Source of the DNA: Gadus chalcogrammus
Taxonomy: Eukaryota; Chordata; Actinopteri; Gadiformes; Gadidae
Assembly (NCBI RefSeq): GCF_026213295.1
Contig: NC_079426.1
Span: forward strand, 25,145,079-25,209,078
Length of the DNA: 64,000 nucleotides
Reading direction: 5' to 3'
The first letter of the stretch is position 1, and every line of letters begins with the position of its first letter. A program made the position numbers and the translations under genes. Shown piece by piece: positions 11,430-22,079 of this stretch. The notes below the pieces were generated by a model. That model did no database searches and was not told the origin of the DNA. It was given only the letters and a program-made list of their open reading frames with translations.

Positions 11430-12781
11430 TTCCTTTGTAAAAAAAGTTCTGTTAAAGTTTAGTTTTTTTTAAATAATAAAGTTGCTTTCTTCTCTGATAT
11501 GCTGCTTATGTGTTGTTTATTTCACTTTGCGGTCATCCAGTTTTACTGATCAGTTGAGCAAAACGTGTCTATTTTGTGCTGTTACTAGTTTGTAGAGTGT
11601 CTACTGTTCTCAACTGTTTTCACTTTAATTTGACAGTCCTAAGACCTCTCTACTAATACTTAGTTGAACATCGACTGATAGTTTGTTGAAAATCAACTAT
11701 TTTCTCTGTTTTGCTCTGTTAATAGTGTGTAGACACTAAACTGTTTTCACTTTAATTCGACAGTCCTAAGACCTCTCTACTAATGCTTAGTTGAATATCG
11801 ACTGATAGTTTGTTGAGAATCAACTGATAGTCAACTATTTTCTCTGTTTTGCTCTGTTAATAGTGTGTAGACACTAAACTGTTTTCACTTTAATTTGACA
11901 GTCCTAAGACCTCTCTACTAATGCTTAGTTGAATATTGACTGATAGTTTGTCGACAGTCATATGACAATCAACAGGTTGTCACCTACACAGGGTGCCTAT
12001 TGATTGATAAAATATTCTCATCTTTATTTTACAATGAACATATATGATCAACAGAGGGTTGAATGTTCATTCATTAGATGTGTTCCTTGTGAGTGGGGGA
12101 AAGTTGATCCATATGAAACGTAAGTTGAGAATTGGTTAATAACAGCAGTTGATAGTCAACTTACTAGAAGTTGACACTCAACTGATAGTTGAATATTTGT
12201 AAAGAACATGTAGTAAAAAGCACAATGTCTGTTGCAGACTGTTTTTGTAAACAAAATAAAAATATCCTATAGTTAACTAACACTTAGTTGAATGCATGTT
12301 ACATATTTGTTGACAAGCTCTGTAGAGTATCAACTAACTCACTGTTGAATATCAACTAAACATCAGCTAATAGTGCAACGTGTAGTTAACTTACAGTTAG
12401 TTGAATGCTTGTTTCTTATCTGTTGAAAGCTTTGTTGAATATCAACTAACCATCTACTAATAATGCAACTAATAGTTAACTGACAGTTAGTTGAATGCAT
12501 GCTACGTGTACAAAACAACATCTACTAATAGTGCAACTTATAGTTAACAGACAGTTAGTTGAATCCTTGTTTCTTATCTGTTGAACAAGCTCTCTCAAAT
12601 ATCAACTAACCATCTACTAATAGTGCAACTTATAGTTAACTTACAGTTAGTTGAATACATGTTACTTATCTGTTGATATAGTTCAGTTGATTGTCAACTC
12701 AATTAACTGTTGACATGCAACTGAGTATCTACTGATGGCTTGTTGAGTGTCAACAGTGGACTGTCAAACTAAAGTGTTACC
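11430..12781 (-). repeat. Right terminal inverted repeat of element 1
   Basis: This arm is the inverse of 654-1820. It is longer because it has an extra copy of the roughly 120-bp unit containing cagtcctaagacctctctac (three here). It begins inside the last exon of the CCDC106-like gene and supplies AATAAA at 11475-11480, 13 nt after the stop codon. Confidence 0.88.
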
Positions 12782-13277
12782 ACTTTGGTTCCATTACAAA
12801 GATGAGACGATGACGAGCTAAAAAAAAGATCTTTGATAATAAAAACTATGACGAAATGTAAGTTTCGTTTTCGTTGACGAGATTAGACAGGACTAAAATG
12901 TTAGTGGTGTGCTATTTGGACATTCAAAATGCATGATATTTTCCAATCATTACCCTCCCGTAAGGTTCTTATGCAACGGAAACATGAAACAATGTTCACT
13001 CCTCCAGTAAATAGGACGGACCTTAGCTACAGAGGCAGGCCGTCAGGGCCAGCAAAGCCTTCTCTGCTGGCCTAGACACTTTCAGAACAATACATTATTT
13101 TTATTAAATATATAATTGATACCTTTTAATATATATATTTATTTTGTCATTCTATCTATTTTAATAAGTTTGTTCACATAAGTCTAAATACGTATTTATT
13201 TGTTTTTCCTTCAGTTGCGTTGCCTCCAGTGCGATAATATATATATTAGAGTTTATCCAATCAGATTATTTCCCTGC
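12782..13277. other. Flank between element 1 and Rex3
   Basis: AT-rich sequence with no supported gene. The last 15 bases (agattatttccctgc, 13263-13277) are the 5' copy of the Rex3 target duplication. Confidence 0.45.
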
Positions 13278-16200
13278 CTCTCCTGGAACCGTCACCTTAT
13301 CGTGGTGGAGAGGTTTGCGTGTCCCTGTGAACCTGAGGGCTGTGTTGTCTGGAGCCTTGTGCTCCTGGTAGGGTCTCTCATGGCAGAGTGGTCTCAGGTG
13401 AGGGGCCAGACTAAGAATGGTTCAAAAACTCCAATGAACAACGAAAGAAGAGGAGATGTGACCCGGCCCGGAGGAAGCCCGGGGCCCCCGTCTGGAGCCA
13501 GGCCCAGACGGAGGGCTCGATGGCGAGCGCCTGGTGGCCGGGTTTGCCACGGAGCCCGGTCGGGCACAGCCCGAACAAACTACGTGGCACCCCCCCTCTC
13601 TTCATCCCATGGGCCCACCACCTGTGGGAAGACCCGCTGGGGTCGGGTGCGCAGCCACATGGGTGGCAGCGAAGGTCAGGGGTCTCGACGGACCAGACCC
13701 GGGCGGCAGAAGCTGGCTCTGGGGACGTGGAACGTCACCTCGCTGTGGGGAAAGGAACCGGAGCTTGTGAGGGAGGTGGAGCGCTATCAGTTAGATCTGG
13801 TGGGGCTTACCTCCACGCACAGTCTCAGCTCTGGTACCGTACTCCTGGATAAGGGTTGGACTCTATTCTTCTCCGGAGTTGCCAAGGGCGTGAGGCGCCG
13901 GGCGGGTGTGGAGATACTCATAAATCCCCGGCTGAGCGCAGCGGTGTTGGAGTTTACCCCGGTAGACGAGAGGGTCGCCTCCCTGCGACTAAGGGTTGTA
14001 GGGGGGAAAACTCTGACTGTTGTTTGTGCGTATGCACCAAACAGCAGCTCAGAGTACTCGGCCTTCTTGGAGACCCTGAATGGAGTCCTGTATGGGGCTC
14101 CAGTAGGGGACTCCGTAGTTCTGCTGGGTGACTTCAACGCCCACGTGGGCAACGATGGAGACACCTGGAGAGGCATGGTGGGGAGGAACGGCCTCCCTGA
14201 TCTAAACCCGAGCGGTCGTTTGTTATTGGACTTCTGTGCTAGTCATGGATTATCCATAACAAACACCATGTTCGAACATAAGGGTGCTCATAAGTGTACC
14301 CGGTACCAGAGTACCCTAGGCCGAAGATCAATGATCGATTTTGTGATCGTGTCATCTGATCTGAGGCCGCATGTTTTGGACACTCGGGTAAAGAGAGGGG
14401 CGGAACTGTCAACCGACCACCATCTGGTTGTGAGTTGGATCAGGGAATGGGGGAAATTTCCGGATAGACCTGGTAAGCCCAAACGAGTAGTGCGGGTGAA
14501 CTGGGAACGTCTGGAGGAGGCCCCCGTCCTAGGTATCTTCAACTCACACCTCCGGTGGAGTTTTTCTGGCATTCCTGTGGAGGTTGGGGGCATTGAGCCG
14601 GAGTGGGCGGTGTCCAAAGCCTCCATTGCTGAAGCTGCGGTGGCTAGCTGTGGCCTCAGGGTCTTAGGCTCCTCAAGGGGCGGTAACCCTCGGACACCGT
14701 GGTGGACACCGGTGGTCAGGAAAGCCGTCCGATTGAAGAAGGAGGCCTTCCGGGAGATGATATCCTGGAGGACTCCTGACTCGGTTGCAGGGTACCGACA
14801 GGCCCGAAGGGCTGCAGCTGCTGCCGTGTTGGAGGCTAAGCAGCGGGTGTGGGAGAAGTTCGGAGAGGCCATGGAGAAGGACTTTCGGTCGGCACCAAAG
14901 TGTTTCTGGAAGACTATCCGGCACCCCAGGAGGGGGAAACGGGGAACCATCCAAGCTGTGTACAGTAAGGATGGGACTCTGTTGACCTCAACTGAGGAGG
15001 TCGTCGGACGTTTGAAGGAACACTTTGAGGAACTCCTGAATCCGAATAACACGCCCTCTATGTTGGAGGCAGAGCTCGAGGTTGATGGTGTTTCGTCGTC
15101 AATTTCCCTGGTGGAGGTCACTGAGGTAGTCAAACATCTCCGCAGTGGCAAAGCCCCAGGGATTGATGAGATCCAGCCAGAAATGCTAAAGGCTCTGGGT
15201 GTTGAGGGGCTGTCATGGTTGACACGCCGGGTCCCCCGGGAGAAACTGTGGGAGGTGCTGCGGGAGTATGGGGTAAGGGGGTCTATCCTCAGGGCCATCC
15301 AATCCCTGTACTCCCAAAGCGAGAGCTGTGTTCGCGTCCTCGGCAGCCAGTCAGTTTCGTTCTCAGTGGGTGCTGGTCCCTGCCAGGGCTGCGCCTTGTC
15401 ACCAATCCTGTTTGTGATATACATGGACAGGATATCGAGGCGTAGTCGTGGTGGGGAGGGGTTGCAGTTCGGTGGTCTGAGGATCTCGTCACTGCTTTTT
15501 GCAGATGATGTGGTACTCATTGGATCATCGGCCTGTGACCTTCAGCACTCACTGGATCGGCTGGCGGCCGAGTGTGAAGCGGCTGGGATGAGGATCAGCA
15601 CCGCTAAATCTGAGGCCATGACTCTTAGCAGGAAACCGATGGATTGCTTACTCCGGGTAGGAAATGACTCCTTAGCCCAAGTGAAGGAGTTCAAGTACCT
15701 CGGGGTCTTGTTCGCGAGTGAGGGTACTATGGAGCGTGAGATTGGCCGGAGAATCGGAGCAGCGGGGGCGGTATTGCGTTCGCTTTACCGCACCGTTGTT
15801 ACGAAAAGAGAGCTGAGCCGCAAGGCAAAGCTCTCGATCTACCGGTCGATCTTCGTTCCTATCCTCACCTATGGTCATGAGGGCTGGGTGATGACCGAAA
15901 GGACGAGATCGCGGGTACAAGCGGCCGAGATGAGTTTTCTCAGAAGGGTGGCTGGCGTCTCCCTAAGGGATAGGGTGAGAAGCTCAGCCATCCGTGAGGA
16001 ACTCGGATTAGAGCCGCTGCTCCTTTACTCAGAAAGGAGTCAGCTGAGGTGGTTCGGGCATCTGGTAAGGATGCCCACTGGGCGCCTTCCTTGGGAGGTG
16101 TTTCAGGCACGTCCAGTGGGGAGGAGACCTCGGGGAAGACCCAGGACTAGGTGGAGAGATTATATCTCAACACTGGCCTGGGAACGCCTCGGGATCCCCC

Positions 16201-16297
16201 CGTCAGAGTTGGTCAATGCGGCCCGGGAAAGGGAAGTCTGGGGCCCCCTGCTTGACCCGACCCCGGATAAGCGGACGAAAATGAGATGATGAGAATG
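13278..16297 (+). mobile_element. Rex3 (RTE-clade) LINE, near full length, internal deletion
   Basis: A 15-bp target duplication, agattatttccctgc, lies at 13263-13277 and 16298-16312, so the ends are exact. The 3' end is a run of gatga/gaga words, as in Rex3, whose 3' end is built of GATG-like repeats. The sequence matches the sites of the published Rex3 PCR primers as I remember them. It encodes one endonuclease-reverse transcriptase frame, described separately. Two other copies lie at 49730-51840 and 60975-62375. Confidence 0.87.
13380..16289 (+). pseudogene. Rex3 endonuclease-reverse transcriptase with RT core deleted
   Basis: The frame is open without a stop to 16289. I start it at the Met at 13380, because upstream codons from 13200 lie partly in the flank. 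The N-terminal third is an APE-type endonuclease (GTWNV near residue 115, [15 protein letters not shown]). This lineage shows LTSTHS where most APE endonucleases have a Gln-Glu-Thr motif. The RT part keeps the segment with [10 protein letters not shown] and the FADD box near 15500. It joins LSWLTR straight to VPREKLWEV at about 15227. The second copy has about 326 bp there (50753-51078), including the first catalytic Asp in FVDLEKAYDR. The deletion is in frame and joined at a cc microhomology. The C-terminus holds the [10 protein letters not shown] and RGRPRTRW motifs. The long frame is intact but cannot encode an active RT. Confidence 0.85.
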
Positions 16298-16312
16298 AGA
16301 TTATTTCCCTGC

Positions 16313-16807
16313 GGGTAAAAAAAATCCTCCAGAATCCTGAGAGAATCCCTTCGCTGTTGACGCTAATGGCGACTATGTTGTTGATTGACATGTTCTTCAA
16401 CCAATCAGATTTCGAATATGCCGAGTTGGGCGTATCCTTTTACACGTCTAGGCCTTCTAGTTGGCTGTGTCGTATGGTGCCATCAGGAACAAAAGGAATT
16501 ACAAATATAGCTGCGAGCAGCAATGTGGTCAAGCATAATGGGACTTGAGGTGGCTACATGACGACCGTCTCGGTAATCGGTAATACCGCCAGCCGGTGTG
16601 ATGAGCATTATGCGAGTGCGCTTCAATGTTTACCAAATGGGAAAATTACCCCACCTAGAGGTAAGGGCGCAATACAGTCAAAATATTTTTGAAACAATTG
16701 AAACAAATTTTTTAACATATTTTTTAAACATATTTCTGAAACATTAAAACATCTTTTTGCGTTTTTAAACAACACAATTTAACAACTTTATCTAAGCAAG
16801 TTTTAGC
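16313..16807. other. Unassigned sequence between Rex3 and Kolobok-like element
   Basis: No gene is supported. It is the continuation of the sequence into which Rex3 inserted, and ends at the TTAA of the next element. Confidence 0.4.
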
Positions 16808-16811
16808 TTAA

Positions 16812-17904
16812 AGGGGTAGTTCGGAATTTTGGACATATGGCCTGATTCCGAAGTGAGCATTGGTATTCTATATCACTGGAGACAGTTTAACACATTTCAT
16901 TCAGTCCTTCTAGTTGCAGAGTTCGCTCGTGCTAGGCTAGCGCAAGTCAACGGGCAATGCTAGCCTGCTATTAAAAACAGTCTTACCCACTCCACAGTAC
17001 ACCCGAGGTAAATCAATTATAACGCCAGACTATAGATTGAAATGTCTGTGTTGATAGAATAATGTTAGAAATAAAACTAACCTTGCATCGCATGAATCAT
17101 CGAGGGACTACTTTCTCAGCAGAAGCGGAATTCTACTATGCGCTGGTTAGGTTTGTAACCGAATCACGACAGAAGAACGTAAACAGAGAAGCGTGGGACA
17201 GAAGCGCAATTGAACGACTAGGCAACATGATGGTTCAGTGTGCTTTTAGAAATTGTAGAAATAAAACGGTACAGATGGGCACCACAAAGTTTCCACCCAT
17301 TTCCAGTGCGAGATCCAGAAAGGACTCAACTGTGGCTTGTTGCTGCTGGCTTTGACATCAAAACACCGGCTCGTACATGTACGGTTCGTTGGATACAACA
17401 AATTCCTCATAATCGTCTTCAAAAGCAGATGCATCGCTAACTCCTCCAAACGTGGCCATATCTTGTTAATTTAATACGCTTGTAGAATTCCTTCGTTCAC
17501 TGTACTCTGCGTTTGTAGCAATGACAGCGGCAGGTAACCTAGGTATCAGTCCGCCGCTGCCGTAGCCTACGTACAGGAATATAAACACTGCTGCTGAGAC
17601 CCCGCAATTCCCTCAAAATGCAATGCAATGCAAGGTTGGTTTTATTTCTAACATTATTCTATAAACAGACATTTAGATGTATAGTCTGTCGTTATAATTG
17701 ATTTACCTCGGGTGTACTGTGGAGTGGGTAAGACTGTTTTTAATAGCAGGCTAGCATTGCCCGTTGACTTGCGCTAGCCTAGCACGAGCGAACTCTGCAA
17801 CTAGAAGGACTGAATGAAATGTGTTGAAAACTGTCTCCAGTGATATAGAATACCAATGCTCACTTCGGAATCAGGCCCTATGTCCAAAATTCCGACCTAC
17901 CCCT
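16812..17904. mobile_element. Kolobok-like element with TTAA target sites
   Basis: TTAA at 16808-16811 and 17905-17908 borders inverted arms of about 275 bp (16812-17090 and 17630-17904) that start aggggtagttcgga. TTAA targets together with an internal THAP-type finger remnant fit Kolobok, whose transposases carry THAP domains. piggyBac also uses TTAA but has no THAP finger. The element is non-autonomous. Confidence 0.72.
17228..17439 (+). pseudogene. THAP zinc-finger remnant, frameshifted
   Basis: One frame gives MVQCAFRNCRNK, the first Cys pair of a C2CH THAP finger. The +1 frame continues with FHPFP, a WLVAAG segment (conserved Trp) and a later Cys. The pieces align as one THAP domain broken by a one-base shift near 17275. 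THAP fingers bind transposon ends. Nothing of a catalytic domain remains in this element. Confidence 0.65.
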
Positions 17905-17908
17905 TTAA

Positions 17909-18588
17909 CCTTTTTTAAATACATTTGAGCATCTTAATCTGTGTAAACTGCCAGTTTACAGATTCATTCAGGGTCCCCGACTCTGAATTTTCTGAGTCGA
18001 ATCAGATCTGCCTTTTCAGTCCAGAGATTCGACTATTCGGCCGGGTTTGTTTACCGGCGTTGCTATGGTGACCTAAATTATTATAAGCAACTGAAAACAA
18101 CGCCGGTTTGAAACTAAAACTGTGATTCTGAAAAAAGTATAAATGCTATCAAAATTCCGTTTGGATAGTATTGAAGATACAAGTGTGTAGATTTGTTTGA
18201 TGGTTTGAACGATGGTAAAGAAAATGGAATGAGTTACGATGTCTAGAAGTAGGTGTATCAGAATGGGCTGACGTCTTCAATAAAAACAGCTGAAAACGAA
18301 GCGGTATGAAACTAAAACTGTAATTCTGAAGACATTTTAAATGATATCGAAATTCTGTTTAGATATTATTGAAGATACAAGTGTGTAGATTTGGTTAATG
18401 GTTTGCACGAAGATAAACGGTTGAAAATTGATTTAGTTATGTTACTTCTACAGTTGAAGTACGACTGATGATTTGAATCATCGTCTTTCAGGGTTTTTTT
18501 CGGGTTTATTTTTTTCTCACGTCGCGCCCCCCCTGAAGAACTCTGGCACCCCCCAGGGGGGGCGCGCCCCACAGTTTGAAAACCACTG
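17909..18588 (-). mobile_element. hAT-type MITE end with dimeric inner repeat
   Basis: Read on the minus strand from 18588 the sequence starts cagtggttttcaaactgtgg followed by GC-rich ggggcgcgcc words, the classic end of Charlie-like hAT elements. Further in, a unit of about 199 bp is present twice, diverged, from about 18090 (ctgaaaacaacgccgg) and from about 18290 (ctgaaaacgaagcgg). The far end was not located, so the left limit is approximate. Confidence 0.55.
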
Positions 18589-18988
18589 CTTTAATGAGCG
18601 CTGTTCTGAAGTAGTGTTCTGATTGTATGCTGTATGTTAGATTTACATGGTGATTCAATATGATTGATATGTTATCAGTTTTATATAACACAGTATATGA
18701 TATGACCAGGGCTGTAGTGGTCAAATTAGAGGTGGGTAAACTATGAATTTTTTTATCAGACCGACCTCGACACAACGCAACGCAAAGTGTTGCGACTCTG
18801 TAAGGCTAGCCTGGCTATATTCCATTATGTTATCAATTAAAGTCATATTAAATCAATCAATGACAGTCAATGAATGTGTTTGTAGTTTATTCAAGTTATT
18901 CAAATTTCAACAGTAAAGAAAAGTATGTGTAGATTAAGAACTATCTATATGGCATGTGTGTATGTGTGTGTATTAGTATGCATGCTTT

Positions 18989-19440
18989 TCACAGTAGTAC
19001 CCAGAGGTCCTCCTTGTCCTCCACGTCAGGTCCTGCCTTGCAGGGGCGTGTTCTGGAGTTCATGGCTCCCCTGTGCTTCACCAGCCAGGACTTCACATAC
19101 GTGTTGGATTGAACTTTGTGGTGGCTGAGTGGTGGGCCATTCAGTTGAATAAACATCAAGGACGACACTGTGACCAAGTGCAGACTGCATCTCAGGGGGC
19201 ACACTAATGATGTTCATTAAGCTGAACCCCCTCTCACACTCAGCAGTGCTAACTGGAATGAGATGGTCGATATTCAGGAGTGGTGCAAGGTTTTCTGGAA
19301 TGATGCTTGAGTTATCCTTAAAATCCCTATAGCCTTCAAGAATTTTTCGGTCATCAAGTCTGAACCTTTGGGCAAGTTGTTTCAACTTGGATTCCCCATA
19401 CTGCTCCTCTAGGGAACAGGCCAGTTTGCTGGGAAAATAA
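18989..19440 (-). pseudogene. hAT transposase C-terminal remnant (KIAA1586-like)
   Basis: The minus strand encodes the hAT dimerisation segment with STAECERGFSLMN (frame 19385-19026). A second frame (19204-18989) continues with NGPPLSHH and YVKSWLVKH. The gene resumes in another frame, so it is broken. The same motifs, STSECERAFSCMN, NGPPLHQF and YVKSWLAKG, occur in the larger copy at 54500-54760, so both come from one hAT lineage, related to the KIAA1586 type by my recollection. Confidence 0.72.
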
Positions 19441-20349
19441 CTTTAAAGAAAATAAATAATAAAATAAAAATATTTATAATATATAAAATACAAATATTTA
19501 TAAATATTTATATTTTTATTGGTTTAACGGCCAACCGCCCGAATTTAATTAAAATATATTTTTTTGTCGCGTCATCCGCCCGATCCACGGTTCAGCCGCG
19601 GAGTCCACGGCTGCAACCGCCAACCTCACATCTCCAAATTGAGGCTTTAACATAGCGACCAAGCTATAGCGAAGTTGATACGCCGAAACCGGAGTTTAAT
19701 ATGGATAGTAAAACTCTGACTGACTTTCACTCATTTTGACGTGGGCAGTACACGGATAGCATGACTACGCATTGGCCAATCTGAATGCTCGTAGTCACTT
19801 AATAGTTCGTCAAGTAAAATTGATTTATAAATCACAAAAACAACTCATGTGAATTGATCATCTTCAGTCTTACTTTGTACTTGAGGCATTTTTCGGGCAT
19901 CTGTTGGAGTGGGAGCACTCGAAGGTCTCTTCAAAAATCGCCTGATATCCATGGCTAATTAATGACAGGTAGGCAGGCATGATAATCCACAACGCGCAGG
20001 GCCATGTGTTTACATACTTCCTGTTTACATATTTTCCTGGATCCTGATTGGTGTCGCTGCCGCAGCCGCAAGGCACTGATTGGAGGGTCACAGACCATAA
20101 TATCATAGGCCTACAGCGCAGTGGGGTGTTCCACAAAGCCGGTTTTATCACATAACTGGGTAAGTTAACCCAGGGTTTGCTGTAACCCTAGGTTTTACGT
20201 TCCAAAAGGATCACGGTATGTTAGTTGCTATAGCAACATATGCTCTGAATCAAACCTGGTCGGACCAGGTTTTGCGCAGGTTAAGTTTGAAACATAACCC
20301 GGTTTTGGGTATTTCCACCGGCGTTCACCGCAGATTTCATGTGTTCACA

Positions 20350-20817
20350 ATGGCATGCCCTTTTGATGAAAGAACTGCTCATATCAGAGCGCAAATTATA
20401 CGTGCAATCCACCGGGAGCGATTGATAAGACCACGGCTCGACATCTTGGCATATTGGATGACTTTTTGCTGGAGTGGAGAGATATAGATTCTCGCGCAAA
20501 TCTTTAATATATTTAAATAGCCTTACATAGCCAACACTACCAATCGAGGACCTGGCTTCAGTTCACTCCAGACTATTTGCGTAGCCCTCCGTTTTTTTCA
20601 AATGGTAGTTTTATCTATAGGCTATAATGGCTATAATGCTGGAGATGCTGAGCACATCACAGTCGTTTCAGATGACCCATCCAAGATTTGTATCGGCCTC
20701 CTATCATACAAAGAGCAATATTGTCTGAGTTCTATGCCGAGAGGCATTTACAACATAAAGTATAAAATAGTCCCAACGGACTTGCATCCACTGGAGAATG
20801 TTCGATCGTAGCCGGCG
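20350..20817 (+). pseudogene. HARBI1-like transposase fragments
   Basis: The frame at 20350-20487 starts MACPF and continues with RAIHRERLIR, resembling the N-termini of HARBI1-like transposases. The frame at 20602-20811 contains GDAEH, which resembles the GDAE-x-x-S segment of the same family. No catalytic region is complete. The rest of the gene is deleted. Confidence 0.5.
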
Positions 20818-21375
20818 GCTTCATTACAAGCACTGATCCATCTTGATCTGTGAAGTCGATGATTTGTCACTTTTAGGTTTTCTACCCAGTTACCAAAAAA
20901 GGAAACATTTGGAATAGTATGCGCTGTGGCAAGCACACGGTTTGCATGTGTTACTTCGAAGGCAAAAAAAATCTAAAATGCAAGAAAACACAAAAACCTA
21001 CATTCAACCAGTGTGGGGTATGGCCCATGACTCTCTGAGGTGGTAGGTACCTCCAGGTACCCCCTCCATGCCAGGGCGCCCTGAATTTATGTTTATTAAC
21101 AGCTCCTCCACCGGGGTCAAGACAATTTGAGGGCCAGATCCAGTCTGCCGACTGTCGGCCTTTTCACGATTGGCTTAAAAAAATGGCTTATTTAAATTTA
21201 TACCAATACGATGGTGGGAAAAGCTTAGTTTGTATGTTTTTTATACTTCATTTTTATACTTGATCCTCTAACAGCTTGGAAGCAATCGGAGTAGGCTACA
21301 TATTGTTTTAGAAGAAAGGGGTTATGTGGTAGGATCTTGCTTAACTGGGATATTTATATATTCATGGCTCAAATA

Positions 21376-21582
21376 TTAAGGATCATGCTTTTGACGTGTA
21401 ACTAACGCATTTACGCGGTCAGCGATCTGCTGCCAGGCTTTGGTTCTCCGGGTTCCAGAGGTTTTAGCGTTCCCTTTTCTTGTGATAATGTCCTTCTCCT
21501 CGTCATAGCTCTCCAGGAGAACCTGGAGTTCCATTTCATTGAAATAAGCGGCCCGTTTTGCCATATCGATCAGGGTTTCCAT
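21376..21582 (-). CDS. MYB/SANT-like DNA-binding protein fragment of Harbinger
   Basis: Minus-strand frame with KRAAYFNEMELQVLLESY, then RTKAWQQIADRVNA, the helix pattern of MYB/SANT-like domains found in the second Harbinger protein and in NAIF1-type host proteins. The open frame extends upstream to 21720, but that part overlaps the terminal repeat, so I start at the Met at 21582. It is cut short after about 69 residues, so only the DNA-binding domain remains. Confidence 0.55.
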   Translation of the reverse strand: METLIDMAKRAAYFNEMELQVLLESYDEEKDIITRKGNAKTSGTRRTKAWQQIADRVNALVTRQKHDP

Positions 21583-22079
21583 GATCCATACATCACGTCT
21601 TTTTAAGTTTGGCGTGGACGCGCACAACCCTGTGTTAACCAACCCCGAGTTGATTGAACTAATACATAACCGCTGCTGTGGAACCGAAAACTCTGGGTTG
21701 GTCGGCACAGGGTCAATCAACCTAGAGTTCAGCGTTAACTCAGTGTTTGTTAAACCTCCGTTCGTGGAACACCCCTCTGATGAAAATTATTCAGATTACA
21801 GCGTTTATTTGTTCAACAATATGAAACCTTGTCTTAGGTGTTTTAAAATGATGCTGAATTTATTTCCGATTATTCCAACGGCAGGATACAAGGCACAGGG
21901 AACTTTGAGGTGCGTAAACGCTATTTAGAGGTGCGTAAACGCTATTTCCTAAATTCCAGAGGTGCGTAAACGGCGTTTACGTGCGTTTACCCTCCACTAC
22001 AGCCCTGGATATGACCATGAAAAAATAAATATGATTAGACAATGAAAGTTATTGGCAAATGGGTATCACAATGAGAATA

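Larger units (their letters stand above)
6302..11462 (+). pseudogene. CCDC106-like partner gene of element 1, C-terminus truncated
   Basis: Plus-strand exons with matching phases are 6302-6304 (ATG then gtaagt), 6407-6548, 8167-8280, 10824-11024 and 11380-11462. A start at the internal ATG 6467 is also possible. The product has an acidic N-terminus, a leucine-zipper-like coiled coil (exon 8167-8280, with LEEENALLKRQLEQ), then a long Ser/Asp run and a Lys-rich nuclear-signal-like tract (exon 10824-11024). The last exon opens like the C-terminal domain of the intact copy (VVKRYRQVLEIF here, VIRRYKKVLKAY there). It then runs into the right TIR at about 11430 and stops at 11460-11462. Most of the C-terminal domain is therefore gone. 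A nuclear DNA-binding or transposition-accessory role is only inferred. Confidence 0.75.
654..12781. mobile_element. Merlin-like DNA transposon, element 1 (decayed, two genes)
   Basis: This 12.1-kb element begins GGTAACACTTTAG and ends with the inverse. Its TIRs are over 1.1 kb long. Flanks are actttttt (646-653) and actttggt (12782-12789), which would be an 8-bp target duplication with two mismatches; 8-9 bp is the known Merlin target size. Inside are a leftward DDE transposase gene (1965-6100) and a rightward CCDC106-like gene (6302-11462), divergent from about 6100-6300. Nested insertions are an L2 fragment, a 0.7-kb MITE, a mariner-type element that itself holds a MITE, and a Tc1 end. The same layout recurs in the element at 25510-36793. 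Assignment to Merlin rests on the transposase motifs and target size, seen by eye; the terminal motif alone does not prove the superfamily. Confidence 0.8.
20123..21775. mobile_element. Harbinger derivative nested in hAT
   Basis: The outer words ggggtgttccac (left) and gtggaacacccc (right) are inverted copies. Inside are two remnants expected of a PIF/Harbinger element: a HARBI1-like transposase N-terminus on the plus strand and a MYB/SANT-like protein on the minus strand. No 3-bp target duplication could be fixed. Confidence 0.65.
18707..22007. mobile_element. hAT transposon with 8-bp target duplication
   Basis: The ends cagggctgtagtgg and ccactacagccctg are inverted copies, bordered by gatatgac at 18699-18706 and 22008-22015. 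The 8-bp duplication and the transposase remnant identify a hAT element. A Harbinger derivative (20123-21775) is nested in it. Confidence 0.85.

Noticed and set aside
13200..13377. Rex3 protein start at 13200
   Set aside because: The target duplication shows that the element begins at 13278, so these codons include flanking DNA; 13380 is the first Met inside it.
14288..15520. 410-codon minus-strand ORF
   Set aside because: It is the antisense of the Rex3 coding region and shows no motif of its own.
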